Positions 44,040 through 53,721 of a stretch of 64,000 bases of DNA are shown here, in pieces. Position numbers and translations under genes: made by a program. The notes under the pieces were generated by a model that was not told the DNA's origin, searched no databases, and saw only the letters and a program-made list of their open reading frames with translations. Every line of letters starts with the position of its first letter. Position 1 is the first letter of the stretch. The stretch is from Arcobacteraceae bacterium (lineage in GTDB: Bacteria; Campylobacterota; Campylobacteria; Campylobacterales; Arcobacteraceae). The stretch is taken from NCBI GenBank assembly GCA_023229945.1, contig JALNYH010000009.1:8416-72415 (forward strand), written 5' to 3'.

Positions 44040-45266
44040 TTATACATTATAAAAGCCAAGTTCTGGCCCTCTAACACCGACAAATCTTTGAAGTGGTCCA
44101 TTTCTTTTTCCACTTTTTGCATCTTTGTCAAGTTCTCTATAGATATCACAAAGTATAGCTATAGTCATATCTCTTCCACCTAATCCGTATATTATATTAC
44201 TCATAACTGGACGAGCTGGAGTATTAAATAATGCTCCACTTACTTCATTGAATAACATACCAACAGTTCCACCAGGTGCGCTTCTATCCATACATGCAAT
44301 AGCTTTTACATTTTGCAATGCAGATGCCAATTCTTCAAGAGGGAAAGGTCGTATTACTCTTGGTGCAATAATTCCAGCTTTTATTCCTTCATTTCTCATT
44401 TGATCAGCAGCAATCTGTGCTGATTCATAAGTAGTACCAAGTGCAACAATTACAACCTCAGCATCTTCTAGTTTATATGTTTCTACTCTATTATATTTTC
44501 TACCAGTTAATTGCTCAAACTCGGCAAATACTTCATCTATTACTTTTGTAGAACCCATCAATGCAGAATGTTGTTTAGCCTTATGTTCAAAGTGCCAATT
44601 TTCTTCAGTTTGAACACCATGAGTTACAGGCTTAGAAAAATCAAGCATTGAATTTACTGCTTTATAAGCACCAACAAAATCACATGCTGTTTTATCATCA
44701 AGTACATTTACATTTTGTGCAGTATGTGAACACATAAACCCATCTTGATTTACAATTACAGGTAATCTTACATCTAAGTGTTCACCAATTTTAAATGAGC
44801 ATAAAGTCATATCATATACTTCTTGTGGAGAAAAAGAACAAATATTAATCCACCCACTATCACGCCCAAGATACATATCAGAATGGTCTCCATTTACATT
44901 TAATGGAGCTGCTAATGCACGATTTACTTGCATTAATGTTATAGGTAATCTCATACCACTAGCTTGATAAAGTACTTCTATCATAAGTGCAAAACCTTGA
45001 CTTGAAGTCGCAGTAGCGACTCTTCCACCAGCTGCTGCTGCACCAACACAGGCACTCATAGCAGCATGTTCACTCTCAACCATAACAAACTCACCATCAA
45101 TAAAACCATTTGCATGAAATCCTGCATAATTTTCAACTGTTGGAGTAGATGGAGTAATAGGATATGCTGCAACTACATCTATATCAGCTTGTCTAAAAGC
45201 TTGAGCTGCCGCCATATTACCATCCCAAACTTCTACAGTGTCTAGTTCCATAATCTTCTTATTCAT
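44040..45266 (-). CDS. porA: Pyruvate:ferredoxin oxidoreductase subunit alpha
   Basis: 408 residues. DGNMAAAQAFRQADIDVVAAYPITPSTPTVE is the N-terminal POR alpha signature. GEFVMVESEHAAMSACVGAAAAGGRVATATSSQGFALM and DRSAPGGTVGMLFNEV follow. It starts two bases after porD ends. 2-Oxoglutarate or other 2-oxoacid specificity is not excluded from sequence alone, but the four-subunit layout and the length favour pyruvate. Confidence 0.92.
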   Translation of the reverse strand: MNKKIMELDTVEVWDGNMAAAQAFRQADIDVVAAYPITPSTPTVENYAGFHANGFIDGEFVMVESEHAAMSACVGAAAAGGRVATATSSQGFALMIEVLYQASGMRLPITLMQVNRALAAPLNVNGDHSDMYLGRDSGWINICSFSPQEVYDMTLCSFKIGEHLDVRLPVIVNQDGFMCSHTAQNVNVLDDKTACDFVGAYKAVNSMLDFSKPVTHGVQTEENWHFEHKAKQHSALMGSTKVIDEVFAEFEQLTGRKYNRVETYKLEDAEVVIVALGTTYESAQIAADQMRNEGIKAGIIAPRVIRPFPLEELASALQNVKAIACMDRSAPGGTVGMLFNEVSGALFNTPARPVMSNIIYGLGGRDMTIAILCDIYRELDKDAKSGKRNGPLQRFVGVRGPELGFYNV

Positions 45267-45268
45267 AA

Positions 45269-45679
45269 TTACTCACCTTTTGTTTTTTGAGGCCATTGTG
45301 TAAGTGCCTCTTCATTTTTTTCTTGTTCTGCAAACATTAAAAGTGATTTTGGATTTGTTGGACAAACTTCCACACAAATTCCACATCCTTTACAGTGGTC
45401 ATAATCTACACCAACCATTTTTTTGTCTCTTGAAATAATAGAAGTATCTGGACAGTATAGCCAACAATTTTGGCAATCTATACAAAGTTCACTATTCCAA
45501 ACTGGTTTATAAACTCTCCAATCTCCCACATAAGCCATCTTAGAGTTTGTTTCACTATAATGTCTATCTTCTGGCAAAACTTCCGCTACATTGTAATTGA
45601 TATCACCTTCAAATGAATATAAAGCAGCACCAATTACTAGCTCATCCCAACCCATCTCTTTTATAGTTTTAGTATTCAT
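45269..45679 (-). CDS. porD: Pyruvate:ferredoxin oxidoreductase subunit delta (2x4Fe-4S)
   Basis: 136 residues with two cluster motifs, CIDCQNCWLYCPD and CKGCGICVEVCPTNP, as in PorD ferredoxin subunits. The N-terminal roughly 60 residues connect it to the complex. It carries electrons from the beta subunit outward. Confidence 0.94.
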   Translation of the reverse strand: MNTKTIKEMGWDELVIGAALYSFEGDINYNVAEVLPEDRHYSETNSKMAYVGDWRVYKPVWNSELCIDCQNCWLYCPDTSIISRDKKMVGVDYDHCKGCGICVEVCPTNPKSLLMFAEQEKNEEALTQWPQKTKGE

Positions 45680-45688
45680 TCCAAACTC

Positions 45689-46252
45689 CTATCTAACTTC
45701 ATTATATGCACGCTCTATTGCGATCATATTTGCATCAATTATATTTTGAGGAAGTTTACCTAGTACTTTTTTCATTGCATTTTGGAAATACTCTAAATCA
45801 AACATACCATCAACTTTCATTAAAGCACCTAGTACTGGGGTGTTAGGTATTGGTTTACCAATAGTCTCTGTTGCTATCCCTATACAATCAACCACAAAAA
45901 CTCTATCCTCTTTTCCTTTTAATGCTGGGATTAAAGGAATTAATTTATCTTTTTCAAGATGTGTCGTGATTATGTATTTAGTAGTATCTTTTTCATTTGC
46001 TGTAATATTATCAGTAAATGCAAGACCTGGGTCAATAATCAACACATAATCTGGTCTCATGTACTTTTCATGATTTAATATAACACTATCATCAATTCTA
46101 TTGTACGCAGTCATCGAAGCACCTCTTTTTGCAGATCCATAAAAGGCAAATGCTTGTACTTGCTTTCCTGTTTTTGCAATAACTGAGCCAAGACCTTTTG
46201 CTCCTGTTACAGCTCCTTGACCAGCACGGCTGTGCCATCTAATTTCTAGCAT
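45689..46252 (-). CDS. porG: Pyruvate:ferredoxin oxidoreductase subunit gamma
   Basis: 187 residues from ATG 46252 (MLEIRWHSRAGQGAVTGAKGL). AGGAG lies seven bases upstream; the upstream in-frame start at 46285 lacks an SD. The text RWHSRAGQGAV and FAFYGSAKRGASMTAYNRI is the POR gamma signature. First gene of the operon. About 180 bases upstream without ORF hold its promoter, with a weak TATAGT. Confidence 0.93.
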   Translation of the reverse strand: MLEIRWHSRAGQGAVTGAKGLGSVIAKTGKQVQAFAFYGSAKRGASMTAYNRIDDSVILNHEKYMRPDYVLIIDPGLAFTDNITANEKDTTKYIITTHLEKDKLIPLIPALKGKEDRVFVVDCIGIATETIGKPIPNTPVLGALMKVDGMFDLEYFQNAMKKVLGKLPQNIIDANMIAIERAYNEVR

Positions 46253-46434
46253 TTTTGCTCCTAAAAATTTATTTATTACCAACACTTACCACATCTAACT
46301 ATATGAAATATGCGATAATTGCTTAATAATCCAACCCTATAGAGATGGCTTGTAGACACACTAATTTTTGTCTGCTCAATTTTATGTAAAAAGAGCTTAG
46401 AAAATACTTTGACAAAAAAGTAATATCTACAAAA

Positions 46435-47094
46435 TTATAACAAATTATGAAAATTTCTTATGTTATTGACCGCTTCAAGTGTATCATTGCATATAAATGA
46501 CGAATATTCTTCTAATTCTTCTTTTGTTCCATAACCACTCAATACTCCAATACATTTAATTCCTGCACAATTTGAAGCAATCAAATCTAACTTTGTATCA
46601 CCAATCATCCAAATATCAAATTGATTAATATTTAGCTTCATCTTATCCATAGCTTTATGAATTGGCTCAGGGTGTGGTTTTGGATTTTGCACATGTTCTC
46701 GTCCTACTAAACACTCAAAATAATGGTCAATTTTCAAATGTTTTAAAAGTGGCTGAGTGTACAAAGCTGTTTTTGTTGTTACAATTCCTAATCTTGCAAA
46801 ACTTGATGCTAATTCTAAACTCTCTTTTGCATTTTGTAGTAAAAAAGTTTGTGCACATGATATATCTCTGTATCGTAACTTATATTCGTCAACAAATAAA
46901 CTTGTAAATTTTTCATCTACCCCTAAGCTTTGAAACATAATATCAAGTGGATACCCGATAAGCTTTTTTATATCATCAACCAATACAAGTCTATCAAATT
47001 TTTGTTTTTCAAATACATAATAAAATGTTTCTACAATAGCATCAGTAGAATCTATCACTGTCCCATCTAAATCAAATAATATAACTTTTTCCAA
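46435..47094 (-). CDS. HAD-family phosphatase, phosphoglycolate-phosphatase-like
   Basis: 219 residues, subfamily IA. The nucleophile motif is LFDLDGTVIDSTDAIVETF (1-20), the Thr is in GIVTTKT, the Lys precedes PHPEP (KPHPEPI), and IGDTKLDLIASNCAG is the last motif. It may be Gph; other sugar-phosphate or pyrophosphate substrates are possible. Divergent from the GGDEF gene with an 84-base gap. Confidence 0.8.
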   Translation of the reverse strand: MEKVILFDLDGTVIDSTDAIVETFYYVFEKQKFDRLVLVDDIKKLIGYPLDIMFQSLGVDEKFTSLFVDEYKLRYRDISCAQTFLLQNAKESLELASSFARLGIVTTKTALYTQPLLKHLKIDHYFECLVGREHVQNPKPHPEPIHKAMDKMKLNINQFDIWMIGDTKLDLIASNCAGIKCIGVLSGYGTKEELEEYSSFICNDTLEAVNNIRNFHNLL

Positions 47095-47178
47095 ATATTT
47101 TCCTTATAAAGTTAATCTAAGCATTTATATAATAACATTAAACAATTGAAAACAAAATAAATCAGTGAAGTGAATGAA

Positions 47179-48153
47179 ATGAATAAATCTATTCTTAAAG
47201 GTATTACAATCTTATATGCTGAAGATGAAGATGATTTAAGAATTAATACTGGTAAAATCCTAGATGTTGCTGCAAAACAAGTTTTTCAAGCTAGCAATGG
47301 AGCAGAAGCATATGAAATTTTTTTAACCAATAAAGATAATATTGATTTGATTGTAACAGATATCAATATGCCAAAAATGTCTGGTCTCTCACTTATAGAA
47401 AAAATACACGAAGTAAAACCAGATATTCCTTGCATTATAACAACGGCTTATAATGAAACAGAATTCCTACATCGTGCAATTAATTTAGGTGTTATTGGGT
47501 TTGTTTTAAAGCCACTTGATTTATACAAACTAATCGAAACTTGTATTAAGGCTGTAACACCAATTATTTTAAGGCAAGAACTTATAAATAAAAATGAAGA
47601 GTTATTACAATTAAATAAAGAACTTGAAGCAAAAGTAGCACTCAGAACTCAAGAGCTTGAAACTTTGGCAAATACTGACCCACTAACTGGTATTTCAAAT
47701 AGAAGAGATTTCTTCAATAAAGCAAATACGCTACTTGTAAATGCAAAATATGACATTTATGCAACAATGCTAGACCTTGATAAGTTTAAAGTACTAAATG
47801 ATACATATGGACATGCTTTTGGTGATATAGTACTAAAAAAAATTACTTCATACATCAAGCTATCTTTGAGAAATGAAGATATATTTGGAAGAATGGGTGG
47901 TGAAGAATTTGCAATCTTATGTGAATGTGAATCACGAGAAAATTTTATGAAACAAATGGATAATATAAGACAAGGTGTAGAAGCTATTGATTTTGAAAAT
48001 GATGGGAAAATAATTCATGTTACAATAAGCTTTGGAATAGCTCATAAAGAAGATGATGAAGATATAGATTCTTTGCTCGCTCGTGCAGATGATGCACTAT
48101 ATGAAGCTAAAGATAATGGTAGAAATACAATTATCTTTAGAAACAGAGGTTAA
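47179..48153 (+). CDS. Response regulator with diguanylate cyclase output
   Basis: 324 residues from ATG 47179 (a GTG at 47170 is also in frame). A receiver lies at about 6-125 with AEDEDDLR, LIVTDINMPKMSG and TAYNE, and Lys in VLKPLD. A coiled linker (about 130-170, ELINKNEELLQLNKELEAKVALRTQELETL) leads to a GGDEF domain with GRMGGEEFAILCE at about 255-267. The active-site motif is intact, so it should make cyclic di-GMP. RxxD inhibitory site: not clearly seen. No kinase adjacent. Confidence 0.88.
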   Translation: MNKSILKGITILYAEDEDDLRINTGKILDVAAKQVFQASNGAEAYEIFLTNKDNIDLIVTDINMPKMSGLSLIEKIHEVKPDIPCIITTAYNETEFLHRAINLGVIGFVLKPLDLYKLIETCIKAVTPIILRQELINKNEELLQLNKELEAKVALRTQELETLANTDPLTGISNRRDFFNKANTLLVNAKYDIYATMLDLDKFKVLNDTYGHAFGDIVLKKITSYIKLSLRNEDIFGRMGGEEFAILCECESRENFMKQMDNIRQGVEAIDFENDGKIIHVTISFGIAHKEDDEDIDSLLARADDALYEAKDNGRNTIIFRNRG

Positions 48154-48166
48154 TACCAAATTTGGA

Positions 48167-49720
48167 TTAATCTACTTTTTCCCAATCAATTTGATTATGC
48201 CAAATACCAGTAAAAGATGGTTCTATATTTTTAATATTTTTGCTCACTGCCGTTATTGCATCTGGAATATATAAGAATATATAAGGTGAATCTTCCACAA
48301 TCATAGAAAACATTTGTTTGTAAATTATTGATAGTTTTTGTTGGTCTATAACACTAATTGAGCTATCTATTAATTCATCTACTTGTGAGTTGTTATATCC
48401 TACAAAATTAAATCCACCTACCCTATCAGATTCACTATGCCAAATAGGTTTTGCATCTGGCATCAAAGACATACTCCATCCTAAAAGTACAGCATCAAAA
48501 TTTCTAGGATGAACAATAGTATTCAAAAAAGCTTGCCATTCTAAAACTCTAATTTTCATGTCAATTCCAATTTTTTTCAATTGATATTGAATAATTTGTG
48601 CTGCATTTACCCTGGTATCATTGCCTGAATTTGTAACTATTTCAAAAACAAATGGATTATTCTCATCATAACCAGCCTCTTTTAAAAGCTTTTTTGCCTT
48701 AACTAAATCAACTTTTGGTGTTTCAATCTCATCATTATATGCAAATGTATTTGGTAAAAAAGGTCCTTTACAAACCTTTCCATAACCAAAAAACAATATA
48801 TCTACCAACTCTTGACGATCTATTGCATATGAAAGTGCTTTTCTTATACGAATATCTTTGAATTTATCTTTTTTAAGATTAAACCCCATATATGTATAAG
48901 AAAAACTTTCTTTTGAAATGATTTGATAATTATCAAAAAAGTTTTCTTCTACTTGTCTTGAAATTTGCAATGGAGACAATCCTCCTATATCAATACTATT
49001 TTGTTTCAACATTAAAAATGTAGTATTAGCATCTGGCAAGAATTTATATAATATTCTATCTATTTTTGGTTTTTTTTCAAAATAATCTTCATTTGCTATA
49101 AGTTCAATATCTGAAGAAACTTTAAAAGAAGAGAGTTTATAAGGTCCTGTACCTATAGGATTTTTATTAAAACTTGAAGTCATTAAATCTTGTTCATCTT
49201 TTAGGATATGATATGGCAATAAACCTACCATCCATATTTCTAATGCTTTATAGTATGGTTTATGGTACTCTATTTTAATTGTAAGCTCATCAATCATAGT
49301 AACAGATTTTACTACTGCAAAACTTCCAGCAATTGATGTAAAGATTTTAGGTGAGATTATAGTTTCATAAGTAAAAATAACATCTTTTGCACTAAGCTTT
49401 TTGCCATCGTGCCATAAAACATTATCTTTTAAATGAACTATTAAAGTAGTTTCATTTTCAAAATCATATGATGATGCCAAATCTGTAACTATATTTCCAT
49501 CTTTATCATATTTGAAAAGTCCATTGAAAAGCCAATTTGAGATTTCACTACTAGCACTATCGTTTGATAATATTGGATTAATCCTGCTGGGATTTGATGA
49601 CATTGTAAGATTTAATTGGGATGCGTTTAAAGGGATTAAACAAAAAATAGTAATATATAAAAAATGCCAAAAAGAGATAAATCTTTTTGGCATAAAAGGA
49701 ATTTTTGAGAAAGGTTCCAT
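48167..49720 (-). CDS. Peptide/nickel-type ABC transporter substrate-binding protein
   Basis: 517 residues of the SBP_bac_5 family (DppA/NikA type). An N-terminal signal segment (FLYITIFCLIPLNA, about 20-33) precedes SQLNLTMSSNPSRINPILSNDSASSEISNWLFNGLFKYD, the family start. VLWHDGKKLSAKDVIFTYETI, PIGTGPYKLSSF and KDIRIRKALSYAIDRQELVD follow. No permease or ATPase nearby, so its partner is elsewhere. The ATG shares a base with the rpsI stop (TAATG), an unusual linkage. A later start at 49693 (MPKRFISF) is possible and would give a more usual signal peptide. Confidence 0.85.
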   Translation of the reverse strand: MEPFSKIPFMPKRFISFWHFLYITIFCLIPLNASQLNLTMSSNPSRINPILSNDSASSEISNWLFNGLFKYDKDGNIVTDLASSYDFENETTLIVHLKDNVLWHDGKKLSAKDVIFTYETIISPKIFTSIAGSFAVVKSVTMIDELTIKIEYHKPYYKALEIWMVGLLPYHILKDEQDLMTSSFNKNPIGTGPYKLSSFKVSSDIELIANEDYFEKKPKIDRILYKFLPDANTTFLMLKQNSIDIGGLSPLQISRQVEENFFDNYQIISKESFSYTYMGFNLKKDKFKDIRIRKALSYAIDRQELVDILFFGYGKVCKGPFLPNTFAYNDEIETPKVDLVKAKKLLKEAGYDENNPFVFEIVTNSGNDTRVNAAQIIQYQLKKIGIDMKIRVLEWQAFLNTIVHPRNFDAVLLGWSMSLMPDAKPIWHSESDRVGGFNFVGYNNSQVDELIDSSISVIDQQKLSIIYKQMFSMIVEDSPYIFLYIPDAITAVSKNIKNIEPSFTGIWHNQIDWEKVD

Positions 49721-50109
49721 TATCTTTTCGAAAATTGTGGGCTTCTTCTTGCTTTTTTTCTTCCGTATTTTTTTCTTTCAACAGATCTTGAATCTCTTGT
49801 TAAAAGACCGTAAGGTTTTAAAATAGTTCTAAATTGCTCATCAAAAGCAACTAAAGCTCTACTAATACCATGTCTTACAGCACCAGCTTGAGCTGAATAT
49901 CCACTACCCATTACTTTTACTTTAATATTTACAGATGTTGATTGTTTTGCAACTTCTAATGGTTGCATTACTCTTTTTTTAATAGCTTCTAAACCACCTA
50001 ACCATTGATCTAATGTTTGATCATTGATTGTTAGTGTTCCAGTTCCATTTTCAAGCCATACTTTAGCTACAGCTGTTTTTCTTCTACCAGTTGCATATAC
50101 TTTTGCCAT
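49720..50109 (-). CDS. rpsI: 30S ribosomal protein S9
   Basis: 129 residues from ATG 50109 ([18 protein letters not shown]); AAAGGA is eight bases ahead, whereas the ATG at 50115 is too close. The C-terminal [12 protein letters not shown] touches the P-site tRNA. Follows rplM as usual. Confidence 0.96.
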   Translation of the reverse strand: MAKVYATGRRKTAVAKVWLENGTGTLTINDQTLDQWLGGLEAIKKRVMQPLEVAKQSTSVNIKVKVMGSGYSAQAGAVRHGISRALVAFDEQFRTILKPYGLLTRDSRSVERKKYGRKKARRSPQFSKR

Positions 50110-50114
50110 TATCA

Positions 50115-50534
50115 TTATCCTTTAATCTGTGCAGTGTGTGGATGTGTTTCACCTGCGTATACTTTAAGTTTTTTCAACATTGCATTACCAAGTTTAGTTT
50201 TTGGAAGCATCCCTCTAGTTGCTAATTTAAATAGCTTCTCAGGGTTTTTGTCAAGCATATCTGACATTTTGTGAGTTTTTGTACTACCAAAATAACCAGA
50301 GTGTGTATAATAATTTTTTGATTCTAATTTATTACCACTAAATATTGCTTTTGATGCGTTTATGATTATCACAAAATCACCACAATCAACATTTGGAGTA
50401 AAGCAAGGTTTGTTTTTGCCTCTTAAAATCGTCGCAGCTTCAGTAATAACTCTACCGAAAATCTTTCCGTTTGCATCAAGTACAATCCAATCTTTTTGGA
50501 TCTCTGATGCTTTTGCCATTTTTGTAAATTTCAT
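50115..50534 (-). CDS. rplM: 50S ribosomal protein L13
   Basis: 139 residues; [45 protein letters not shown] is diagnostic. The ATG at 50534 has GGAG eight bases upstream. First gene of rplM-rpsI, followed by the binding-protein gene. Confidence 0.96.
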   Translation of the reverse strand: MKFTKMAKASEIQKDWIVLDANGKIFGRVITEAATILRGKNKPCFTPNVDCGDFVIIINASKAIFSGNKLESKNYYTHSGYFGSTKTHKMSDMLDKNPEKLFKLATRGMLPKTKLGNAMLKKLKVYAGETHPHTAQIKG

Positions 50535-50687
50535 CTATATCTCCAGATACTTTAAGTTGAGGTGCAATAGTAGTGTAATAAAGCTTAAAAGATTCTTAAT
50601 TTAAGGTTGTTTTAAAACAATTAGAAGAATTTGGTGAAAAATCTATTTTTTAAGTCAGATATAATAATAAAAAGAGGTCAATTATAG

Positions 50688-50693
50688 TATAAT
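50688..50693 (+). promoter_or_regulatory. -10 element (TATAAT) of PiT gene
   Basis: A perfect TATAAT immediately before the in-frame ATG at 50694. The transcript would start near 50700, past that ATG, which supports the ATG at 50727 as the true start. Confidence 0.6.
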
Positions 50694-50726
50694 ATGATTA
50701 CATTTTGGTTACAAAGGGCTAATAGT

Positions 50727-52307
50727 ATGGATATACAAACCATAGGGAAGATAAATAAAGAGACAAAGAAAGTTCAAAGTGATTTTTCAAAATTTTCTTT
50801 AGCATTACTTTTTGTTGCTGTTGTTTTTGTTTGGACATTTACAACGCACGGCACAAGTGATAACAATATATTTTTAATTTTAGGTGCTATATTTGGTGCT
50901 TACATGGCTATGAATATAGGTGCAAATGATGTTGCTAACAATGTAGGTCCAGCTGTTGGTTCTAAGGCATTGACACTATTTGGAGCTATTTTTATAGCAG
51001 CCATATTTGAAGCAGCAGGAGCCTTTATTGCTGGTGGTGATGTAGTAAAAACCATTAAAAATGGTATTATAGATCCAGCTTATTTTAGTGATCCAAATGT
51101 TTTTATATGGGCGATGGCAGCAGCACTTCTTAGTGCGGCTCTTTGGCTTAACTTTGCCACCTCAATAGGTGCTCCTGTTTCAACTACACACTCAATTGTA
51201 GGTGGTGTCATGGGTGCAGGTGTTGCTTCTGCAGGATTTGCAATAGTTGCTTGGGGAACTATGGGTAAAATTGTAGCTAGTTGGATAATATCTCCACTTT
51301 TAGGAGGGATAATAGCAGCTGGATTTTTATTTTTTATCAAAAAGAAAATAATATACAAAAAAGATATCATAAGTTCAGCCAAAAAATTTGTTCCTATTTT
51401 AATTGCAATAATGGCATGGGCATTTATTACATATATTATGCTCAAAGGTGTAAATCAAATTATAAAAATTAACTTTTTAACTGCTTCAGGTATAGGTTTA
51501 GTTGCAGCTATTGGCATATATATTTATGTAAAACCCATTATCGCAAAAAGTAGTGATAAACTATCTCCAGATAGAGCTAGTGTGAATACACTATTTAATA
51601 TACCTCTTATTTTTTCTGTAGCACTTTTAAGTTTTGCACATGGTGCAAATGATGTTGCAAATGCTATTGGACCACTTGCAGCGATTCATGATGCTGTACT
51701 ACATAGTAATATTAGAGGTTCTGTTGCCATTCCATTATGGGTGATGGCAGTTGGTGCTATAGGTATTGTTATTGGACTTGCCCTTTATGGTCCAAAACTT
51801 ATCAAGACTGTTGGTAGCGAAATAACTGACCTTGACCAAATAAGAGCATTTTGTATTGCTATGGCAGCAGCTTTAACGGTTATTGTAGCAAGCCAATTAG
51901 GACTTCCAGTAAGTTCGACACATATAGCAATCGGCGCCGTTTTTGGTGTAGGATTTTTAAGAGAGTGGCTACATACTACAGAAAAGGTTCATTTGATTGA
52001 AACTAGAGAAAAATTCAAAAAAGACAAGAAAGAACTTCAAGAATATAATCAACAACTTGATACTCTAATTGCCTTAGAATATAAATCAAAAAATGATTAT
52101 GAGCAAATAGTACTTCTACATAGAATGATTGATGATAAAGAAGAATTAGTAAAGAATGAAAAAAAAGAGTTTAAATCTGCTAAAAATGTAGAATTAGTAA
52201 AAAGAGATGCCGTGAAAAAGATAATAGCTGCTTGGCTTATCACAGTTCCAGCTGCAGCACTACTAAGTGCAGGGATTTTCTTTATGATTAAAGGGATTAT
52301 GTTGTAA
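50727..52307 (+). CDS. PiT-family inorganic phosphate transporter
   Basis: 526 residues from ATG 50727 with AAGGG eight bases upstream. About ten to twelve membrane helices. Two PD001131-type signatures, GANDVANNVGPAVGSKALTL and GANDVANAIGPLAAI, with matching PVSTTHSIVGG and PVSSTHIAIGAVFGVGFLREW. A long cytoplasmic helical insert (about 430-495, rich in Lys/Glu) lies before the last helix. Imports metal-phosphate with H+ or Na+. Single gene with own promoter; a hairpin follows. Confidence 0.9.
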   Translation: MDIQTIGKINKETKKVQSDFSKFSLALLFVAVVFVWTFTTHGTSDNNIFLILGAIFGAYMAMNIGANDVANNVGPAVGSKALTLFGAIFIAAIFEAAGAFIAGGDVVKTIKNGIIDPAYFSDPNVFIWAMAAALLSAALWLNFATSIGAPVSTTHSIVGGVMGAGVASAGFAIVAWGTMGKIVASWIISPLLGGIIAAGFLFFIKKKIIYKKDIISSAKKFVPILIAIMAWAFITYIMLKGVNQIIKINFLTASGIGLVAAIGIYIYVKPIIAKSSDKLSPDRASVNTLFNIPLIFSVALLSFAHGANDVANAIGPLAAIHDAVLHSNIRGSVAIPLWVMAVGAIGIVIGLALYGPKLIKTVGSEITDLDQIRAFCIAMAAALTVIVASQLGLPVSSTHIAIGAVFGVGFLREWLHTTEKVHLIETREKFKKDKKELQEYNQQLDTLIALEYKSKNDYEQIVLLHRMIDDKEELVKNEKKEFKSAKNVELVKRDAVKKIIAAWLITVPAAALLSAGIFFMIKGIML

Positions 52308-52327
52308 GTCGTTCTTCTTACGACTTA
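52303..52327. terminator. Hairpin between PiT and CheY-like genes
   Basis: GTAAGTCGT-TCTTCTT-ACGACTTAC, a 9-bp stem over the PiT stop codon and up to the stop of the convergent gene. There is no long T tract, so termination strength is uncertain. Confidence 0.55.
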
Positions 52328-52741
52328 CTAACACCCTTTACCTTTTTCTCCCTTTAACGCCATATCTACACTACTTATCAAATCTTTAATCTTAATAGGT
52401 TTTTTTAAATAATGCGAAAAATTTTCATGAACATCACTAAAACCATAATCTTCACAAGAATATGCAGATACTGCTATAATTGGGGTATCAATATTAAGTA
52501 TTTTTTTCATTTTATTTATTACTTTTGCCATTTCAAGACCTGAAAGCTCAGGCATATTTACATCAGTTATAATAGCACTCACTTGTTTTGAATGTTGATT
52601 ATAAGCATAAACACCTTCTTTTCCATTTTTAGCCACAAAAACATCTTTAAAAATATTTTTTAATAGCTCACAAGTATTTTCTCTTATAAAATCATCATCT
52701 TCAACATATAATATACTAATTTTTTTAAGTTCTGTATTCAT
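52328..52741 (-). CDS. Single-domain response regulator (CheY-like)
   Basis: 137 residues. ILYVEDDDFIRENT, ITDVNMPELSG (phosphoacceptor Asp), AVSAYS and a Lys in YLKKPIK are all kept. No output domain; the tail ends in GEKGKGC. A kinase is not adjacent. Its receiver looks like that of the REC-GGDEF protein 4 kb away, so both may serve one hybrid kinase (inference). Confidence 0.85.
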   Translation of the reverse strand: MNTELKKISILYVEDDDFIRENTCELLKNIFKDVFVAKNGKEGVYAYNQHSKQVSAIITDVNMPELSGLEMAKVINKMKKILNIDTPIIAVSAYSCEDYGFSDVHENFSHYLKKPIKIKDLISSVDMALKGEKGKGC

Positions 52742-52817
52742 AGTGGTAATTTAGCATTTTTTGTCTTACTTTTAGATAAAATTCTAAACTTTTAAATATT
52801 ATATTAAGGAATCACCT

Positions 52818-53720
52818 ATAGAAGCACTTATTTCAATAGCATCTGTTTATTTTTTTATTGTTTTAGGATTTTTAGCAAAAAGAATTTTCAAAGATGATAT
52901 TAATGACAAAACACTTATATTGCTCTCAATTTATTTTTTACAACCAATTTTAACTTTTTGGGGGCTTACACGAGTAGAACTTAATTATAATCTAATATAT
53001 ACTCCATTTTTGTATTTTATTATTGTAACTACTGTTTTAATCTTTTCTTTTACGATGGCACGATATATATCTAAAGATAAAAAAGACCAATCAATCTTCA
53101 TAGCATCATCACTTATAGGAAATACTGGAAATCTTGGTATTCCTTTGGGTATAGCTCTTTTTGGAATAGAAAGTGTTGCATATACTAGTATGATAAATAT
53201 TGCAAATATCTTTTTTATATACACAATAGGGATATACTTTTATGCTAAATCAAAGTTCAACCTTCAAAGCTCATTTAAAAATATAGTAAAAATCCCTATT
53301 TTATGGTTTGCTCTTTTTGCTCTAATTTTTAATTATTTTGGATTTACTATACACTCTCAAATCGATACACTGCTAGAAATGGGAGCTTATAGTGCAATAG
53401 TTCTTCAGCTTTTAATATTTGGTATATATCTAAGTGGTGTTACTTTCAAAAGTATCAACTATACCCTTACAATAACATCCAGCACAGTTAAGCTTATCTT
53501 GCTTCCACTGGTTGGCTTTATAGTTTTAGTACTTTTAGATGTGGATAAAATGATAGCTTCTATTTTAATCATGCAACTTCTTGTTCCTTTGGCTGTAAAT
53601 AATGTAAATATGGCTTCACTTTATGATTGCAAACCTTACGATGTGACTATGATAGTAATTGCTAGTTCTATACTATTTATCCCTTTGCTTTTTTTATATA
53701 TTCAACTAATAGGCTTTTAA
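52818..53720 (+). CDS. AEC-family (auxin efflux carrier) transporter with apparent ATA start
   Basis: The open frame runs well upstream of the first TTG (52920), and the missing first helix is encoded there: (I/M)EALISIASVYFFIVLGFLAKRIFKDD. AAGGA (52806-52810) stands seven bases ahead of ATA at 52818, with no ATG, GTG or TTG in that stretch. From there the protein has 300 residues and about ten helices, the family norm. SSLIGNTGNLGIPLGIALFG is the characteristic motif. Substrate unknown (often dicarboxylates). One base separates it from asnB. Confidence 0.75.
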   Translation: MEALISIASVYFFIVLGFLAKRIFKDDINDKTLILLSIYFLQPILTFWGLTRVELNYNLIYTPFLYFIIVTTVLIFSFTMARYISKDKKDQSIFIASSLIGNTGNLGIPLGIALFGIESVAYTSMINIANIFFIYTIGIYFYAKSKFNLQSSFKNIVKIPILWFALFALIFNYFGFTIHSQIDTLLEMGAYSAIVLQLLIFGIYLSGVTFKSINYTLTITSSTVKLILLPLVGFIVLVLLDVDKMIASILIMQLLVPLAVNNVNMASLYDCKPYDVTMIVIASSILFIPLLFLYIQLIGF

Positions 53721-53721
53721 T

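Noticed and set aside
46253..46434. tRNA or riboswitch in the por upstream gap
   Set aside because: No cloverleaf, TTCRA arm or known aptamer core seen.
52920..53720. TTG 52920 as the start of the AEC transporter
   Set aside because: It removes the conserved first helix; the frame and an SD continue upstream to 52818.
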